A stretch of DNA of 64,000 bases from Rubrivirga marina (GTDB lineage Bacteria; Bacteroidota; Rhodothermia; Rhodothermales; Rubricoccaceae), in contig NZ_MQWD01000001.1 of the NCBI RefSeq assembly GCF_002283365.1, positions 2,279,665-2,343,664 on the forward strand, written 5' to 3'. Every line of letters starts with the position of its first letter. Within the stretch, counting starts at the first letter, position 1. Below are positions 7,517 to 15,342 of this stretch, piece by piece. The position numbers and the translations under genes were made by a program. Below the pieces are notes generated by a model that did not search any database, was not told the origin of the DNA, and saw only the letters and a program-made list of their open reading frames with translations.

Positions 7517-9070
7517 GATCACGCGCCCGTCGGTCCCCAACTCGGATGAGAGCCGCACAAGGTATGCCCCTGCGGGCACCAGCAGGTCGAGTTCCACCTG
7601 TGCCTGACCAGCCGGAACAGAGGAGGCAGCAGATGTGACCAAGCGGCCCGTCATGTCGTACACGTTGACATTGATGGTCTGAGAGCGCGCCGAGCGCACA
7701 GGGAACCGGACCGATCCCACCGAGGGGTTCGGCAAGGCCGAACCTACCCAGAAGGCGGCATCGTCGGGATTCCCCTCGGCGACGACGGCAACTCGTGGAT
7801 TGTTCTGAAACGGATACAGGTATACGGCACCTGATCCCTCATTTGGCGCGCCGACTGTTAGTGTCTGGAAATCGAGTGCAGAGGAATAAGCGAGCACCGC
7901 CCCGAAGGACGGGTCTGCGGGGGCTGGCGCGGCATACTCGACCGGTTCATACGGGTCGGGCTGGAGATCGAACCGGTACTGACGGAGGGACGGAGCCCCG
8001 GGGGTCGTCACGACCGCGTAGACCCTTTCGAAAGACGTCGTGAGAAGGAACGTGGGAGAGAGCGCAGGCTCAGATGCGGCCGTCTCGATCGTGTCGGCCA
8101 CGGTCCAGTCGCCGCCGTCATATGTTCGGACTTCCGTCCGCCCTGGCGCGTCGGGGAGTCCGACAAGAAGCCGGTCGAAGTCCTGAAGCTCTGAGACGCC
8201 GATATTGTGGGTCACCGCGGCTCGGCCGAACCCGGGCGGGCCCACGATCCGTTCCGTGAGCGTGACCCGCGGCGCACTCAGTGGGCAGCCGCTCGTCCCT
8301 GGTCGGGAGCGGATCACGGTGTAGACGTAGAGGACTCCGGCCCCGCCGGCCGACGTTGCCGAGACGAGAACGAGGGCCCCTTGGTCCGTCCCCTCATACA
8401 CCGTTTCGAGGCTCACAGAATGACCGAAGGCAGAGTCCAAGGGGTCGCTCGGTGTGAGGGTGGTCGCGTAGGCAGGCTCCCCGACGGCCTGGCAGTACTG
8501 ATCGTAGAAGTGGACTTCGCCCGCTCCGCCCCGCTCGGAAACGGCGATGAACCCCGAGCCCGTAGCGAGCCCGTCGCCGAAGGCCCCGGTTGTGGACGGC
8601 GTGGGGTCGGACAGCGGCCAGATCGACTCGGCCTCACTACCGCCAGCGACGTCCGCGAACTTCATTACGGTCACCGCGCGTCGCCCCGGGGCTCCGACGA
8701 CAAGGATCCCATCGCTGTAGGACACGAGGGCGGCCCCGAACCGATCGCCCGGAGTCGGCGCGGGGTTCGGCACCGGTTTCACTTGGAGATCCTCCCTCTC
8801 GGTGCCGTAGCTCACATTCCTGTAGTACAGGTACGCGGTCCCTGGTCCGCCCCCCTCCGCCGGACCAGGAGCTCCGATGGCGACCCCGACTGACCTGAGG
8901 CACTGGCCCGTGTCGTCGCAGGATCGGAGCTCGATGTCCGCGAGGGCCGATCCGAACTTGGCGTTGGGGGGGAGGTCATCGGGCGCAAGCCGCACTTCTG
9001 GTTGGGCGGTGCTGTTGGGTATGGTGATGAGGACAACGGCTAGGACGGCGGCGATGTGGTAGAGGCGCAA
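7499..9070 (-). CDS. Secreted FG-GAP/integrin-alpha-like protein with T9SS C-terminal domain
   Basis: The 523-residue protein has a signal peptide (MRLYHIAAVLAVVLITIPNS, then TAQ). Four or more blade-like repeats follow with motifs such as DRFGAALVSYSDGILVVGAPG, FGDGLATGSGFIAVSE, FGHSVSLE and SFGAVLAYSS...LTVGAPN, typical of FG-GAP beta-propellers. The last ~80 residues (ALPNPSVGSVRFPV, VYDMTGRLV, PAGAYLVRL, ending VITVLGR) form a type A T9SS sorting domain, so the protein should be exported and surface-attached. Partner and ligand are unknown. Base composition is visibly less GC-rich than neighbours. It sits between an intact lipoprotein gene and a decayed copy of it, suggesting insertion or rearrangement. 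Confidence 0.85.
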   Translation of the reverse strand: MRLYHIAAVLAVVLITIPNSTAQPEVRLAPDDLPPNAKFGSALADIELRSCDDTGQCLRSVGVAIGAPGPAEGGGPGTAYLYYRNVSYGTEREDLQVKPVPNPAPTPGDRFGAALVSYSDGILVVGAPGRRAVTVMKFADVAGGSEAESIWPLSDPTPSTTGAFGDGLATGSGFIAVSERGGAGEVHFYDQYCQAVGEPAYATTLTPSDPLDSAFGHSVSLETVYEGTDQGALVLVSATSAGGAGVLYVYTVIRSRPGTSGCPLSAPRVTLTERIVGPPGFGRAAVTHNIGVSELQDFDRLLVGLPDAPGRTEVRTYDGGDWTVADTIETAASEPALSPTFLLTTSFERVYAVVTTPGAPSLRQYRFDLQPDPYEPVEYAAPAPADPSFGAVLAYSSALDFQTLTVGAPNEGSGAVYLYPFQNNPRVAVVAEGNPDDAAFWVGSALPNPSVGSVRFPVRSARSQTINVNVYDMTGRLVTSAASSVPAGQAQVELDLLVPAGAYLVRLSSELGTDGRVITVLGR

Positions 9071-9178
9071 CAGAAGTGGGGTGTGGTGGAATCAATCAGT
9101 ACTGTCAGGGAGGCGAGGCCCGAGCGCGAACTGCTGGAAGGTATGGGGCGGGGCAGAGGGAGGAGGTCGGCCAGTGGA

Positions 9179-9652
9179 CTACGGCACCCGGACGGTCGTA
9201 TCGGCTTGCCGGCACACGGCGCCGCAGTCGGGCCCATTCGGGTACTGGTCTACGTACACCGGGTCGACGCGCACCGACGCGAGATCCGCGCCATCGCGTC
9301 GGACGCGGATCGTCACGTCGTCGGCGAGGGGAGAGAACACCACCCGGACTCGCGTCTCCGCGTCGGTCGAGGGCATGAAGGCGAACAGGCCCTGGCACCC
9401 CTCGGACTCGCCGGACACCGAGATGTCGGTCTGGCCGGCGTCGGCCGAGACCGTGAAGGCGCACGACTCCGTCTCTCCGTCCGCGCTCGCTTCGACGGCG
9501 TAGCGGCCCGGCGTGAGGACGTCGCCCGCGGGCGCCAGCGTGACTGAGTACGCGTCGGCGCACCCTATGAGCGTGCACGCCCCCGTCGCCGGCGAGTCGC
9601 AGGCGGTGAGGGCGAGGAGGGCGGCGAGCGCGCCGAGGCGGGAGGAGGGCAT
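9179..9652 (-). CDS. Small cysteine-containing lipoprotein
   Basis: The 157-residue product starts MPSSRLGALAALLALTACDS, with lipobox LTAC. The mature domain has several cysteines (CTLIGC, ESCAFTV, GCQGLF, CGAVC) that could form disulfides, and beta-rich sequence such as TVSADAGQTDISVSGESEG. I do not recognise a family. A degraded copy of its 3' half lies at 7324-7466. The ATG at 9650-9652 was preferred over an upstream ATG at 9742 because it gives the lipoprotein signal immediately. Confidence 0.75.
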   Translation of the reverse strand: MPSSRLGALAALLALTACDSPATGACTLIGCADAYSVTLAPAGDVLTPGRYAVEASADGETESCAFTVSADAGQTDISVSGESEGCQGLFAFMPSTDAETRVRVVFSPLADDVTIRVRRDGADLASVRVDPVYVDQYPNGPDCGAVCRQADTTVRVP

Positions 9653-9918
9653 AGGAGCAGGAGCGGGGGACCGCAGGGTCGGCGCGTCGCCTCCGGCTCG
9701 GAAAGGCCATTCGCTGCCCTCCAATCTCCGCTGCCCCTTCACCGGCTTGGGGTCGACGGTCTCCTACCTTGGGGTCTGCCTCGTCCCGGACACCTCGGGC
9801 AGGGCTACGGCCGCACTGGTGGAGGCTTCGGCACCCCGCGACCCCGCCCCGCCCGCGTGGCCCGCCAGCCTCGCTGGCGATCGCTGCGACACCACCGTCC
9901 CACCCGGCACCCCCCCGA

Positions 9919-11271
9919 ATGTTCGACACCCTGTCCGACAAGCTCGACGCCGCCCTCAAGAATGTGAAGGGCGAGGGTCGGATCAACGACCTCAACATCG
10001 CCGAGACGATGCGCGAGGTCCGCCGCGCGCTCCTCGACGCCGACGTCAACTACCAGGTGGCCAAGGACTTCACCAACAAGGTGAAGGCGCACGTCACCGA
10101 CGAGAAGGTCCTCCAGGCCGTCAACCCCGGCCAACAGTTCGTCAAGCACGTCTACGACGAGCTGGTGTACCTCCTCGGCGACGTCCACGTCGACCTCAAC
10201 CAGGCCAAGCGCCCGCCGACGGTCATCCTCGTGGCCGGCCTCCAGGGCGCCGGCAAGACGACGTTCGTCGGCAAGTTGGCCCACTTCCTCAAGGCGAAAG
10301 GGCGGAGCCCGATGGTCGCCGCCGCCGACGTGTACCGCCCTGCGGCCGTCGACCAGCTCGAGACGCTCGCCGGCCAGGTCGGCGTGCCGGTCTTCGCGAT
10401 CCGCGGCGCCGACGGGGTCCCCGTCAAGGACGCCGTGGCCGTCGCCGAGCAGGCCGTCGCCGAGGCCCGGCGGATGGGCCGCGACACGATCATCATCGAC
10501 ACGGCCGGCCGGCTCCACGTCGACGAGGCCATGATGGACGAGGTTGTCGCCATCAAGAAGGCGACCGAGCCCGACGAGATCCTGTTCGTCGTCGACGCGA
10601 TGACGGGCCAGGACGCCGTCAACACGGCGAAGGCCTTCAACGACCGGCTCGACATCGACGGCGTCGTCCTGACGAAGCTCGACGGCGACACGCGCGGCGG
10701 GGCCGCCCTCTCCATCCGGAGCGTCGTCGAGAAGCCGATCAAGTTCGCCGGCACCGGCGAGAAGCTCGACGCGCTCACGGAGTTCTACCCCGACCGGATG
10801 GCCCAGCGCATCCTCGGGATGGGCGACGTGGTCTCGTTCGTGGAGAAGGCGCAGGAGCAGTTCGACGCCGAGGAGGCCGAGAAGCTGCAGCGGAAGTTCC
10901 GGACGCAGGAGTTCGACCTCCAGGACTTCTACGACCAGCTCCAGAAGATCAAGAACATGGGGTCCCTGAAGGACCTCCTGGGCATGATCCCGGGCGTCGG
11001 GAAGGCCATCAAGCAGATCGACGTCGACGACGAAGCGTTCCGCCACATCGAGGCGCTCATCCAGTCGATGACGCCGGTCGAGCGGGCCCAGCCCGAGATC
11101 ATCAACGGCTCCCGGCGTCGCCGCATCGCGAAGGGCGCCGGCATGGAGGTCCAGGACGTCAACGCGCTCCTCAAGCAGTTCCGGGAGATGAAGAAGCTCA
11201 TGAAGACCATGAGCAAGCTCCAGGGCAAGGGCCGCGCCGTCGACCCCACTCAGTTGCTCGCCGGTCGGTAA
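9919..11271 (+). CDS. ffh: Signal recognition particle GTPase Ffh
   Basis: The 450-residue protein has the N, G and M domains of Ffh, which binds 4.5S RNA and signal sequences and docks with FtsY for co-translational membrane targeting. Motifs include MFDTLSDKLDAALKNVKG at the start, P-loop GLQGAGKTTFVGKL, DVYRPAAVDQL, DTAGRLHVD, TKLDGDTRGGAALS, and the Met-rich M domain ending MKKLMKTMSKLQGKG. The length is normal. The ATG at 9919 fits the conserved N-terminus; an upstream in-frame start at 9769 would add unrelated sequence. It heads the ffh-rpsP-rimM-trmD-rplS block. A promoter-like TACCTTGG at 9765-9772 lies far upstream (146 nt). Confidence 0.97.
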   Translation: MFDTLSDKLDAALKNVKGEGRINDLNIAETMREVRRALLDADVNYQVAKDFTNKVKAHVTDEKVLQAVNPGQQFVKHVYDELVYLLGDVHVDLNQAKRPPTVILVAGLQGAGKTTFVGKLAHFLKAKGRSPMVAAADVYRPAAVDQLETLAGQVGVPVFAIRGADGVPVKDAVAVAEQAVAEARRMGRDTIIIDTAGRLHVDEAMMDEVVAIKKATEPDEILFVVDAMTGQDAVNTAKAFNDRLDIDGVVLTKLDGDTRGGAALSIRSVVEKPIKFAGTGEKLDALTEFYPDRMAQRILGMGDVVSFVEKAQEQFDAEEAEKLQRKFRTQEFDLQDFYDQLQKIKNMGSLKDLLGMIPGVGKAIKQIDVDDEAFRHIEALIQSMTPVERAQPEIINGSRRRRIAKGAGMEVQDVNALLKQFREMKKLMKTMSKLQGKGRAVDPTQLLAGR

Positions 11272-11284
11272 GCCGGCCGGCTGC

Positions 11285-11335
11285 GTGATGCGTGCTGCGC
11301 TGCAGCGCCCTCACGCGTCACGTATCACGCATCAC
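11285..11335 (+). promoter_or_regulatory. Hairpin in ffh-rpsP spacer made of iterated TGATGCG/TCACGC words
   Basis: The arms GTGATGCGTG (11285-11294) and CACGCATCAC (11326-11335) are perfectly complementary, and the 12-bp palindrome GCGCTGCAGCGC (11297-11308) sits in the loop. The structure ends 14 nt before the rpsP start, so it could shape S16 translation initiation or transcript processing. Analogous structures occupy two further spacers of this gene block. Confidence 0.65.
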
Positions 11336-11349
11336 CCCACCCCGAAAAG

Positions 11350-12564
11350 ATGTCCGTCAAGCTCCGTTTCCGCCGCATGGGCCGCAAGAAGCTGCCCGTG
11401 TTCGGCCTCGTCGCCACCGACAGCCGCTCGCCCCGCGACGGCCGCTTCATCGAGGACCTCGGCCGGTACGAGCCGGTCGCCGAGCCGTCCACCGTCAAGC
11501 TCGACGCCGAGCGCATCGTGTACTGGCTGGGCGAGGGCGCGCAGCCGTCGCACACCGTCCGCAACCTGCTCCAGAAGGAGGGCATCCTCCTCCGCTGGGC
11601 GCTGACGCGGCAGGGCAAGGAGGCCGAGGAGATCGAGGCCGCCGTCGCCGAGTTCAAGGAGCGGCAGGCTGAGAAGGGCGCCGCCAAGGGCAAGAAGACG
11701 CGCGCCGAGCGCCGCGCCGAGGCCCTCGCCGCCGAGCGGAAGGCCGCCCAGGAGAAGGCCGCCGAGCTCGAGAAGGAGCGCCAGGAGCGCGAGGCCGAGC
11801 TCCGCCGTCAGCGCGAGGAGGCCGAGGCCGCCGCGCGTGCCGAGGCCGAGGCCGCCCGCGAGGAGACGGCCGCCGCCGCCGCCGACAGCGAGGCGCTGAC
11901 GCAGGCCGCCGACGAGCCGGCCGCCGCCGACGAGCCCGCCGCCGCGGAGGAGACGGAGGCCGCGGGGCAGCCGACCGACGCCGACGCGGGCGAGCAGGCC
12001 GAGGCCCAGCAGGAGGCCGAGGCCGAGGGCGGCGACGCCGCCACCGCGGAGGCCACCGCCGAGACGGTCGCCGAGGAGGCGCCCGATACGGCCGAGGAGC
12101 AGCCCGCCGCGGAGGAGGAGACCGCCGAGGCCGTCGCCGACGACGCCGGCGAGGAGGTCGCCGACCAGACCGAGGCCGGCGCCGAGCAGGCCGACGAGGT
12201 CGAGGCCGCCCCCGCCGAGGAGCCGACCGAGGCCGCCTCGGAGGAGCCGGCGGAGGAGACCGCCGCCGAGCCGGAGGCCGCCGCCGAGGAGGTCGCCACG
12301 GAGGAGGCCCCCGCTGAGGAGGCCACCGAGGCCGACGACCTCAGCGACGTCAACGGCATCGGGCCGAAGTACTCCGAGATCCTGACCAGCGCCGGCATCA
12401 CGACGTTCGCCCAGCTCGCCGAGACGTCGGTCGAGCGGCTCCAGGAGATCCTCACGGAGGCCGGCTCGACGACGGCCGGCAACGAGGAGACCTGGCCCGA
12501 GCAGGCCCGCCTCCTCGCCGCCGGCGACACGGAGGGCCACGCGGCCTACGTCGAGTCGCTCTAG
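11350..12564 (+). CDS. rpsP: 30S ribosomal protein S16 with long acidic extension and C-terminal HhH domain
   Basis: Residues 1-~85 are canonical bS16 (MSVKLRFRRMGRKKLPVFG, RFIEDLGRYEPV, LLQKEGILLRW), part of the 30S body. S16 usually has about 80-100 residues, with moderate extensions in Bacteroidota; this product has 404. After a charged helix-forming segment (EAEEIEAAVAEFKERQAEK and a Lys/Arg/Glu-rich coiled region) come about 200 Ala/Glu-rich residues. The tail from about residue 329 reads LSDVNGIGPKYSEIL then AGITTFAQLAETS, a helix-hairpin-helix typical of nucleic-acid binding. The tail is in frame with no stop or shift, so it is probably real. A strong intrinsic terminator follows at 12579. 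Confidence 0.95.
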   Translation: MSVKLRFRRMGRKKLPVFGLVATDSRSPRDGRFIEDLGRYEPVAEPSTVKLDAERIVYWLGEGAQPSHTVRNLLQKEGILLRWALTRQGKEAEEIEAAVAEFKERQAEKGAAKGKKTRAERRAEALAAERKAAQEKAAELEKERQEREAELRRQREEAEAAARAEAEAAREETAAAAADSEALTQAADEPAAADEPAAAEETEAAGQPTDADAGEQAEAQQEAEAEGGDAATAEATAETVAEEAPDTAEEQPAAEEETAEAVADDAGEEVADQTEAGAEQADEVEAAPAEEPTEAASEEPAEETAAEPEAAAEEVATEEAPAEEATEADDLSDVNGIGPKYSEILTSAGITTFAQLAETSVERLQEILTEAGSTTAGNEETWPEQARLLAAGDTEGHAAYVESL

Positions 12565-12578
12565 CCGACCGCACTCTG

Positions 12579-12612
12579 GGGCGGGGCCGGCACGCGCTGG
12601 CCCCGCCCTTTT
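12579..12612 (+). terminator. Intrinsic terminator between rpsP and rimM
   Basis: A 10-bp perfect GC stem (GGGCGGGGCC at 12579-12588 and GGCCCCGCCC at 12599-12608) is followed directly by TTTTCT. It lies 14 nt after the rpsP stop and 16 nt before rimM. It would make S16 expression exceed that of the modification enzymes unless read through. Confidence 0.85.
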
Positions 12613-12628
12613 CTATCCCCTCGCTTCC

Positions 12629-13189
12629 ATGGATCCGGATCGCCTCCTCCTGATGGGCCGCGTCGGCCGAACGCATGGCGTCCGCGGCGAGATGAAGGTC
12701 GTTCCCGAGACCGACGACGCCCAGCGCTTCGCCGACCTCGAGCGGCTGTTCGTCGGCGAGTCCGCCGCGACGGCCCGGCCGGTCGCCGTCGAGAGCGTCC
12801 GGTTCCAGTACCCCAAGGGGCGGACCGTCGTCCTGCTGGCGCTCGAGGGCGTCGACTCGCTCGAGGCCGCCGAGGAGCTCCGCAACGCGCACCTCTACGC
12901 CGACCCCGACGACCTCCCCGAGCTCGTCGACGGCGAGGCGTTCCTCCACGACCTCGTCGGCCTCGACGTGATCGAGGTGGACGAGGACGGGACCGAGGCG
13001 GACGAGCCGTTCGGGACGGTCCGCGACCTGTACGACGGCGCGCAGCTCCTCTTCGCGATCGCCCGCCCGGGCAAGCCCGAGGTCCTGCTCCCTGACGTCG
13101 ACGAGTTCGTCGTCCGGCTCGACCTCGCCGCTCGCCGCCTCTACGTCCGCCTCCCCGAGGGGCTGGTCGAGGACGAAGAAGAGGGATGA
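12629..13189 (+). CDS. rimM: Ribosome maturation factor RimM
   Basis: This 186-residue protein matches RimM, which binds S19 and assists 30S head assembly. The N-terminal [19 protein letters not shown] is the family signature, followed by [20 protein letters not shown]. The PRC-barrel domain then carries [13 protein letters not shown] and [19 protein letters not shown]. The position between rpsP and trmD is the classic arrangement. The stop codon at 13187-13189 is part of the hairpin that precedes trmD. Confidence 0.95.
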   Translation: MDPDRLLLMGRVGRTHGVRGEMKVVPETDDAQRFADLERLFVGESAATARPVAVESVRFQYPKGRTVVLLALEGVDSLEAAEELRNAHLYADPDDLPELVDGEAFLHDLVGLDVIEVDEDGTEADEPFGTVRDLYDGAQLLFAIARPGKPEVLLPDVDEFVVRLDLAARRLYVRLPEGLVEDEEEG

Positions 13190-13236
13190 GGGATGGAGGG
13201 GCACGCTCCCTTCGTATCCCGCATCCCGCATCCCTC
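13188..13236 (+). promoter_or_regulatory. Hairpin in rimM-trmD spacer made of GGGAT iterations
   Basis: GAGGGATG occurs twice in tandem (13181-13188 and 13188-13195) and pairs with CATCCCTC at 13229-13236; further GCATCCC iterations precede the right arm. The left arm overlaps the rimM stop codon and the right arm ends 5 nt before the trmD ATG, so the structure could mask the trmD start region. Confidence 0.6.
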
Positions 13237-13241
13237 CCCCC

Positions 13242-13952
13242 ATGATCCGCTTCGACCTCGTGACGGCGCTGCCGGGCCTCGTGGAGAGCCCGCTCCAGCA
13301 CTCGATCCTCAAGCGGGCGCAGGACAAGGGGCTCGTCGAGGTGGCCGTCCACGACCTCCGCGACTGGGGGCTCGGGCGGTACCGCCAGATCGACGACGCG
13401 CCGTACGGCGGGATGGGGGGGATGGTGCTCCGGCCCGAGCCGCTCTTCGCCTGCGTCGAGCACCTGCAGGCCGAGCACGGCCCCTACGACGAGGTCGTGT
13501 TTCTCACACCCGACGGCGAGACGCTCGACCAACCGATGGCGAACGAGCTGTCGCTCAGGGGCCGCCTCCTCCTCCTCGCCGGACACTACAAGAACGTCGA
13601 CCAGCGGGTCCGCGACACGCTCGTGACCCGTGAGATCTCCGTCGGCGATTACGTGCTCTCTGGCGGCGAGCTCCCGGCGCTCGTGCTCATCGACGCCGTG
13701 GCCCGGCTCGTGCCGGGCGTCCTCGGCGATGCGGGCTCGGCGCTCTCCGACTCATTCCAGGACGGCCTGCTCGACGCGCCGTCCTACACCCGGCCGGCCG
13801 TCTTCCGTGACCAAGAGGTCCCGGCCGTCCTCCGCTCCGGCGACCACGACGCGATCCTCGCCTGGCGCGAGGCGCAGCGGCTGGAGCGGACCCAGACCCG
13901 CCGCCCAGACCTCTTGAAGGGGACCGGGTCGCCGGGCGAAGAATCCCCGTAG
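13242..13952 (+). CDS. trmD: tRNA (guanine-N1-)-methyltransferase
   Basis: The 236-residue SPOUT-family enzyme methylates G37 of tRNAs reading CNN codons, using S-adenosylmethionine. It contains [43 protein letters not shown], the trefoil-knot motif [16 protein letters not shown] and [16 protein letters not shown]. The length is typical. It is the fourth gene of the ffh-rpsP-rimM-trmD-rplS block, with a repeat-based hairpin immediately upstream. Confidence 0.97.
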   Translation: MIRFDLVTALPGLVESPLQHSILKRAQDKGLVEVAVHDLRDWGLGRYRQIDDAPYGGMGGMVLRPEPLFACVEHLQAEHGPYDEVVFLTPDGETLDQPMANELSLRGRLLLLAGHYKNVDQRVRDTLVTREISVGDYVLSGGELPALVLIDAVARLVPGVLGDAGSALSDSFQDGLLDAPSYTRPAVFRDQEVPAVLRSGDHDAILAWREAQRLERTQTRRPDLLKGTGSPGEESP

Positions 13953-13961
13953 ACCAGCTCG

Positions 13962-13979
13962 CGGCCCGTTTTCGGGCCG
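13962..13979 (+). terminator. Short hairpin after trmD
   Basis: CGGCCCG (13962-13968), loop TTTT and CGGGCCG (13973-13979) form a 7-bp stem 9 nt downstream of the trmD stop. No T-tract follows, so it may be an attenuator or processing site rather than a full terminator. Confidence 0.45.
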
Positions 13980-13988
13980 AGGGCTCCC

Positions 13989-13996
13989 TACCTTCC
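13989..13996 (+). promoter_or_regulatory. Possible -7 box upstream of rplS
   Basis: TACCTTCC matches the recurring TACCTT box, here 51 nt upstream of the rplS ATG rather than the usual 19-22 nt. It follows the hairpin after trmD and could give rplS a separate promoter. The longer spacing weakens the call. Confidence 0.3.
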
Positions 13997-14047
13997 TCGT
14001 TCGCGCCCGAGGCAGACGGCGCGCACCCACCCCAGACCGACAACGCC

Positions 14048-14401
14048 ATGGCGACCGACCTCATGGGCCTCGTGGAGGCCACCCAGCTCCGCGACGACAC
14101 TCCCGACTTCGCCGCGGGCGACACCGTCCGCGTCCACGTCCGCGTGATCGAGGGCGACAAGGAGCGGATCCAGATCTTCGAGGGCGTCGTGATCGGCATC
14201 CAGAACGGCGGGACGGCCGAGTCGTTCACGGTCCGGAAGATCTCGAACGGCGTCGGCGTGGAGCGGATCTTCCCGTTCGCCAGCCCACGCATTGCGAAGG
14301 TCGAGGTCGTCCGCTACGGTCGCGTCCGCCGCGCGAAGCTGTACTACCTCCGCGGGCTCCGCGGCAAGGCCGCCCGGATCACCGAGCGCCGCCGCTCCTA
14401 A
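14048..14401 (+). CDS. rplS: 50S ribosomal protein L19
   Basis: The 117-residue protein is bL19, located at the 30S-50S interface. It shows [55 protein letters not shown] and the C-terminal [19 protein letters not shown]. The length and gene order after trmD are canonical. Confidence 0.97.
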   Translation: MATDLMGLVEATQLRDDTPDFAAGDTVRVHVRVIEGDKERIQIFEGVVIGIQNGGTAESFTVRKISNGVGVERIFPFASPRIAKVEVVRYGRVRRAKLYYLRGLRGKAARITERRRS

Positions 14402-14407
14402 GGCCTC

Positions 14408-14466
14408 GGAGGGATACGGGATGGGGGAAGGAGGGACGCGGTCCCCCATCCCTCGCTGATCCCTCC
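14408..14466 (+). promoter_or_regulatory. Nested hairpin in rplS-mqnA-like spacer
   Basis: An outer stem GGAGGGAT (14408-14415)/ATCCCTCC (14459-14466) encloses an inner stem GGGATGGGGG (14418-14427)/CCCCCATCCC (14443-14452). Both stems are perfect and use the same GGGAT words as the rimM-trmD hairpin. No T-tract follows, so attenuation or RNA-stability control is as likely as termination. Confidence 0.65.
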
Positions 14467-14486
14467 ATCCCAGCTCCCTCCGACTC

Positions 14487-15248
14487 ATGCGCCTCGCCAT
14501 CTGGCCCGTCCCGCCCGCCCGCGCGCTGGGCGCGGCCCTGGCCGACCTCGTCACCGAGGTGGTCGAGATCGAGCCGTTCGAGGCCCGCGCCGCGCTCGAC
14601 GAGGGCGGCGTCGACCTCGCGCTCGTCCCGACGCTCGACGTCCTCCGCGGGCATACGGGGCTCGAAGTCGTCCCCGGCGTCGCCCTCGCGGGCGAGCGGA
14701 GCCCCCGCCGGCACCTCGTCGTCGGGAGCGCGCTCGACGCCATCGAAACCGTGGGGTTCGACCCGCGCGACACGCAGGAGGCGCTTCTGACGCAGCTCGT
14801 GATGCGCGAGCACTACGGGACGCAGGCGACGTTCGCCCTCAGCGACCCGGCCACGCCGCTGGCGGACGTGTTGGAGACGAACTCGGCCGCGCTCGTCGGC
14901 TACCGCGACCCGGTCCCGGAAGGCGCCTTCGCGCTCGACCCCGGGCAGGAGTGGACCGACCTCACGCTCCGGCCGTACCCGTGGGCCCTCCTCACGGCAC
15001 TCGAGGGCACGCTCAGCGTCGTCGACGCGATGCGGATCCGGTCGGCCGTCACCGAGGCGCCCGTTAGCGACGCCCTGTTCCACGACGGCGTCGGGGTGTA
15101 CCAGATCACGCTCGACGGCTACGTCAACGACGGGCTCGACCAGCTCGCCGAGTACCTCTTCGAGACCGGCACGCTCTCGGAGGTCCCGCCCGTCCCGTTC
15201 ATCGCCATCCCGGAGGTGGACGAGGACGCGGACGACGACGAGGAGTAG
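14487..15248 (+). CDS. MqnA/MqnD-like (menaquinone biosynthesis fold) protein
   Basis: The 253-residue protein resembles MqnA (chorismate dehydratase) and MqnD of the futalosine menaquinone pathway, which use a periplasmic-binding-protein-like fold in the cytosol. Features are EARAALDEGGVDLALVPTLD near residue 30, VVPGVALAGE, FDPRDTQEALLTQLVMREHY (compare the family's DxxSRTS region), AALVGYRDPV and DPGQEWTDLTLRPYPWAL. The SRTS residues are replaced by DTQE, so activity on the usual substrate is uncertain. The C-terminus is strongly acidic (DEDADDDEE). It may belong to a side branch of the family. No other menaquinone gene is nearby. Confidence 0.6.
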   Translation: MRLAIWPVPPARALGAALADLVTEVVEIEPFEARAALDEGGVDLALVPTLDVLRGHTGLEVVPGVALAGERSPRRHLVVGSALDAIETVGFDPRDTQEALLTQLVMREHYGTQATFALSDPATPLADVLETNSAALVGYRDPVPEGAFALDPGQEWTDLTLRPYPWALLTALEGTLSVVDAMRIRSAVTEAPVSDALFHDGVGVYQITLDGYVNDGLDQLAEYLFETGTLSEVPPVPFIAIPEVDEDADDDEE

Positions 15249-15251
15249 GCC

Positions 15252-15275
15252 CGCCTCGACCGCCGTCGAGGCGGC
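15252..15275. terminator. Palindromic terminator-like element after the MqnA-like gene
   Basis: CCGCCTCGAC (15252-15261) and GTCGAGGCGG (15266-15275) form a perfect 10-bp stem with a 4-nt loop, 3 nt after the stop codon. It is a variant of the CCGCCTCGGC palindrome found behind many genes in the window. Confidence 0.6.
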
Positions 15276-15342
15276 CGGAGCCGAACCCGAGAGACCGCCT
15301 CCCGTTCAAGACGGCCCCGCTTCTCGTTCCCCTCGCTCCCCC

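Noticed and set aside
9653-9918. 4.5S RNA or tRNA gene in the spacer before ffh
   Set aside because: No conserved SRP-RNA tetraloop/GGAA...AGCA pattern and no tRNA arms; only a small hairpin GCCAGC-CTC-GCTGGC near 9860 was seen.
11800-12330. Possible frameshifted low-complexity DNA after S16
   Set aside because: The Ala/Glu-rich frame stays open and ends in a clean HhH domain, so it is treated as real protein.
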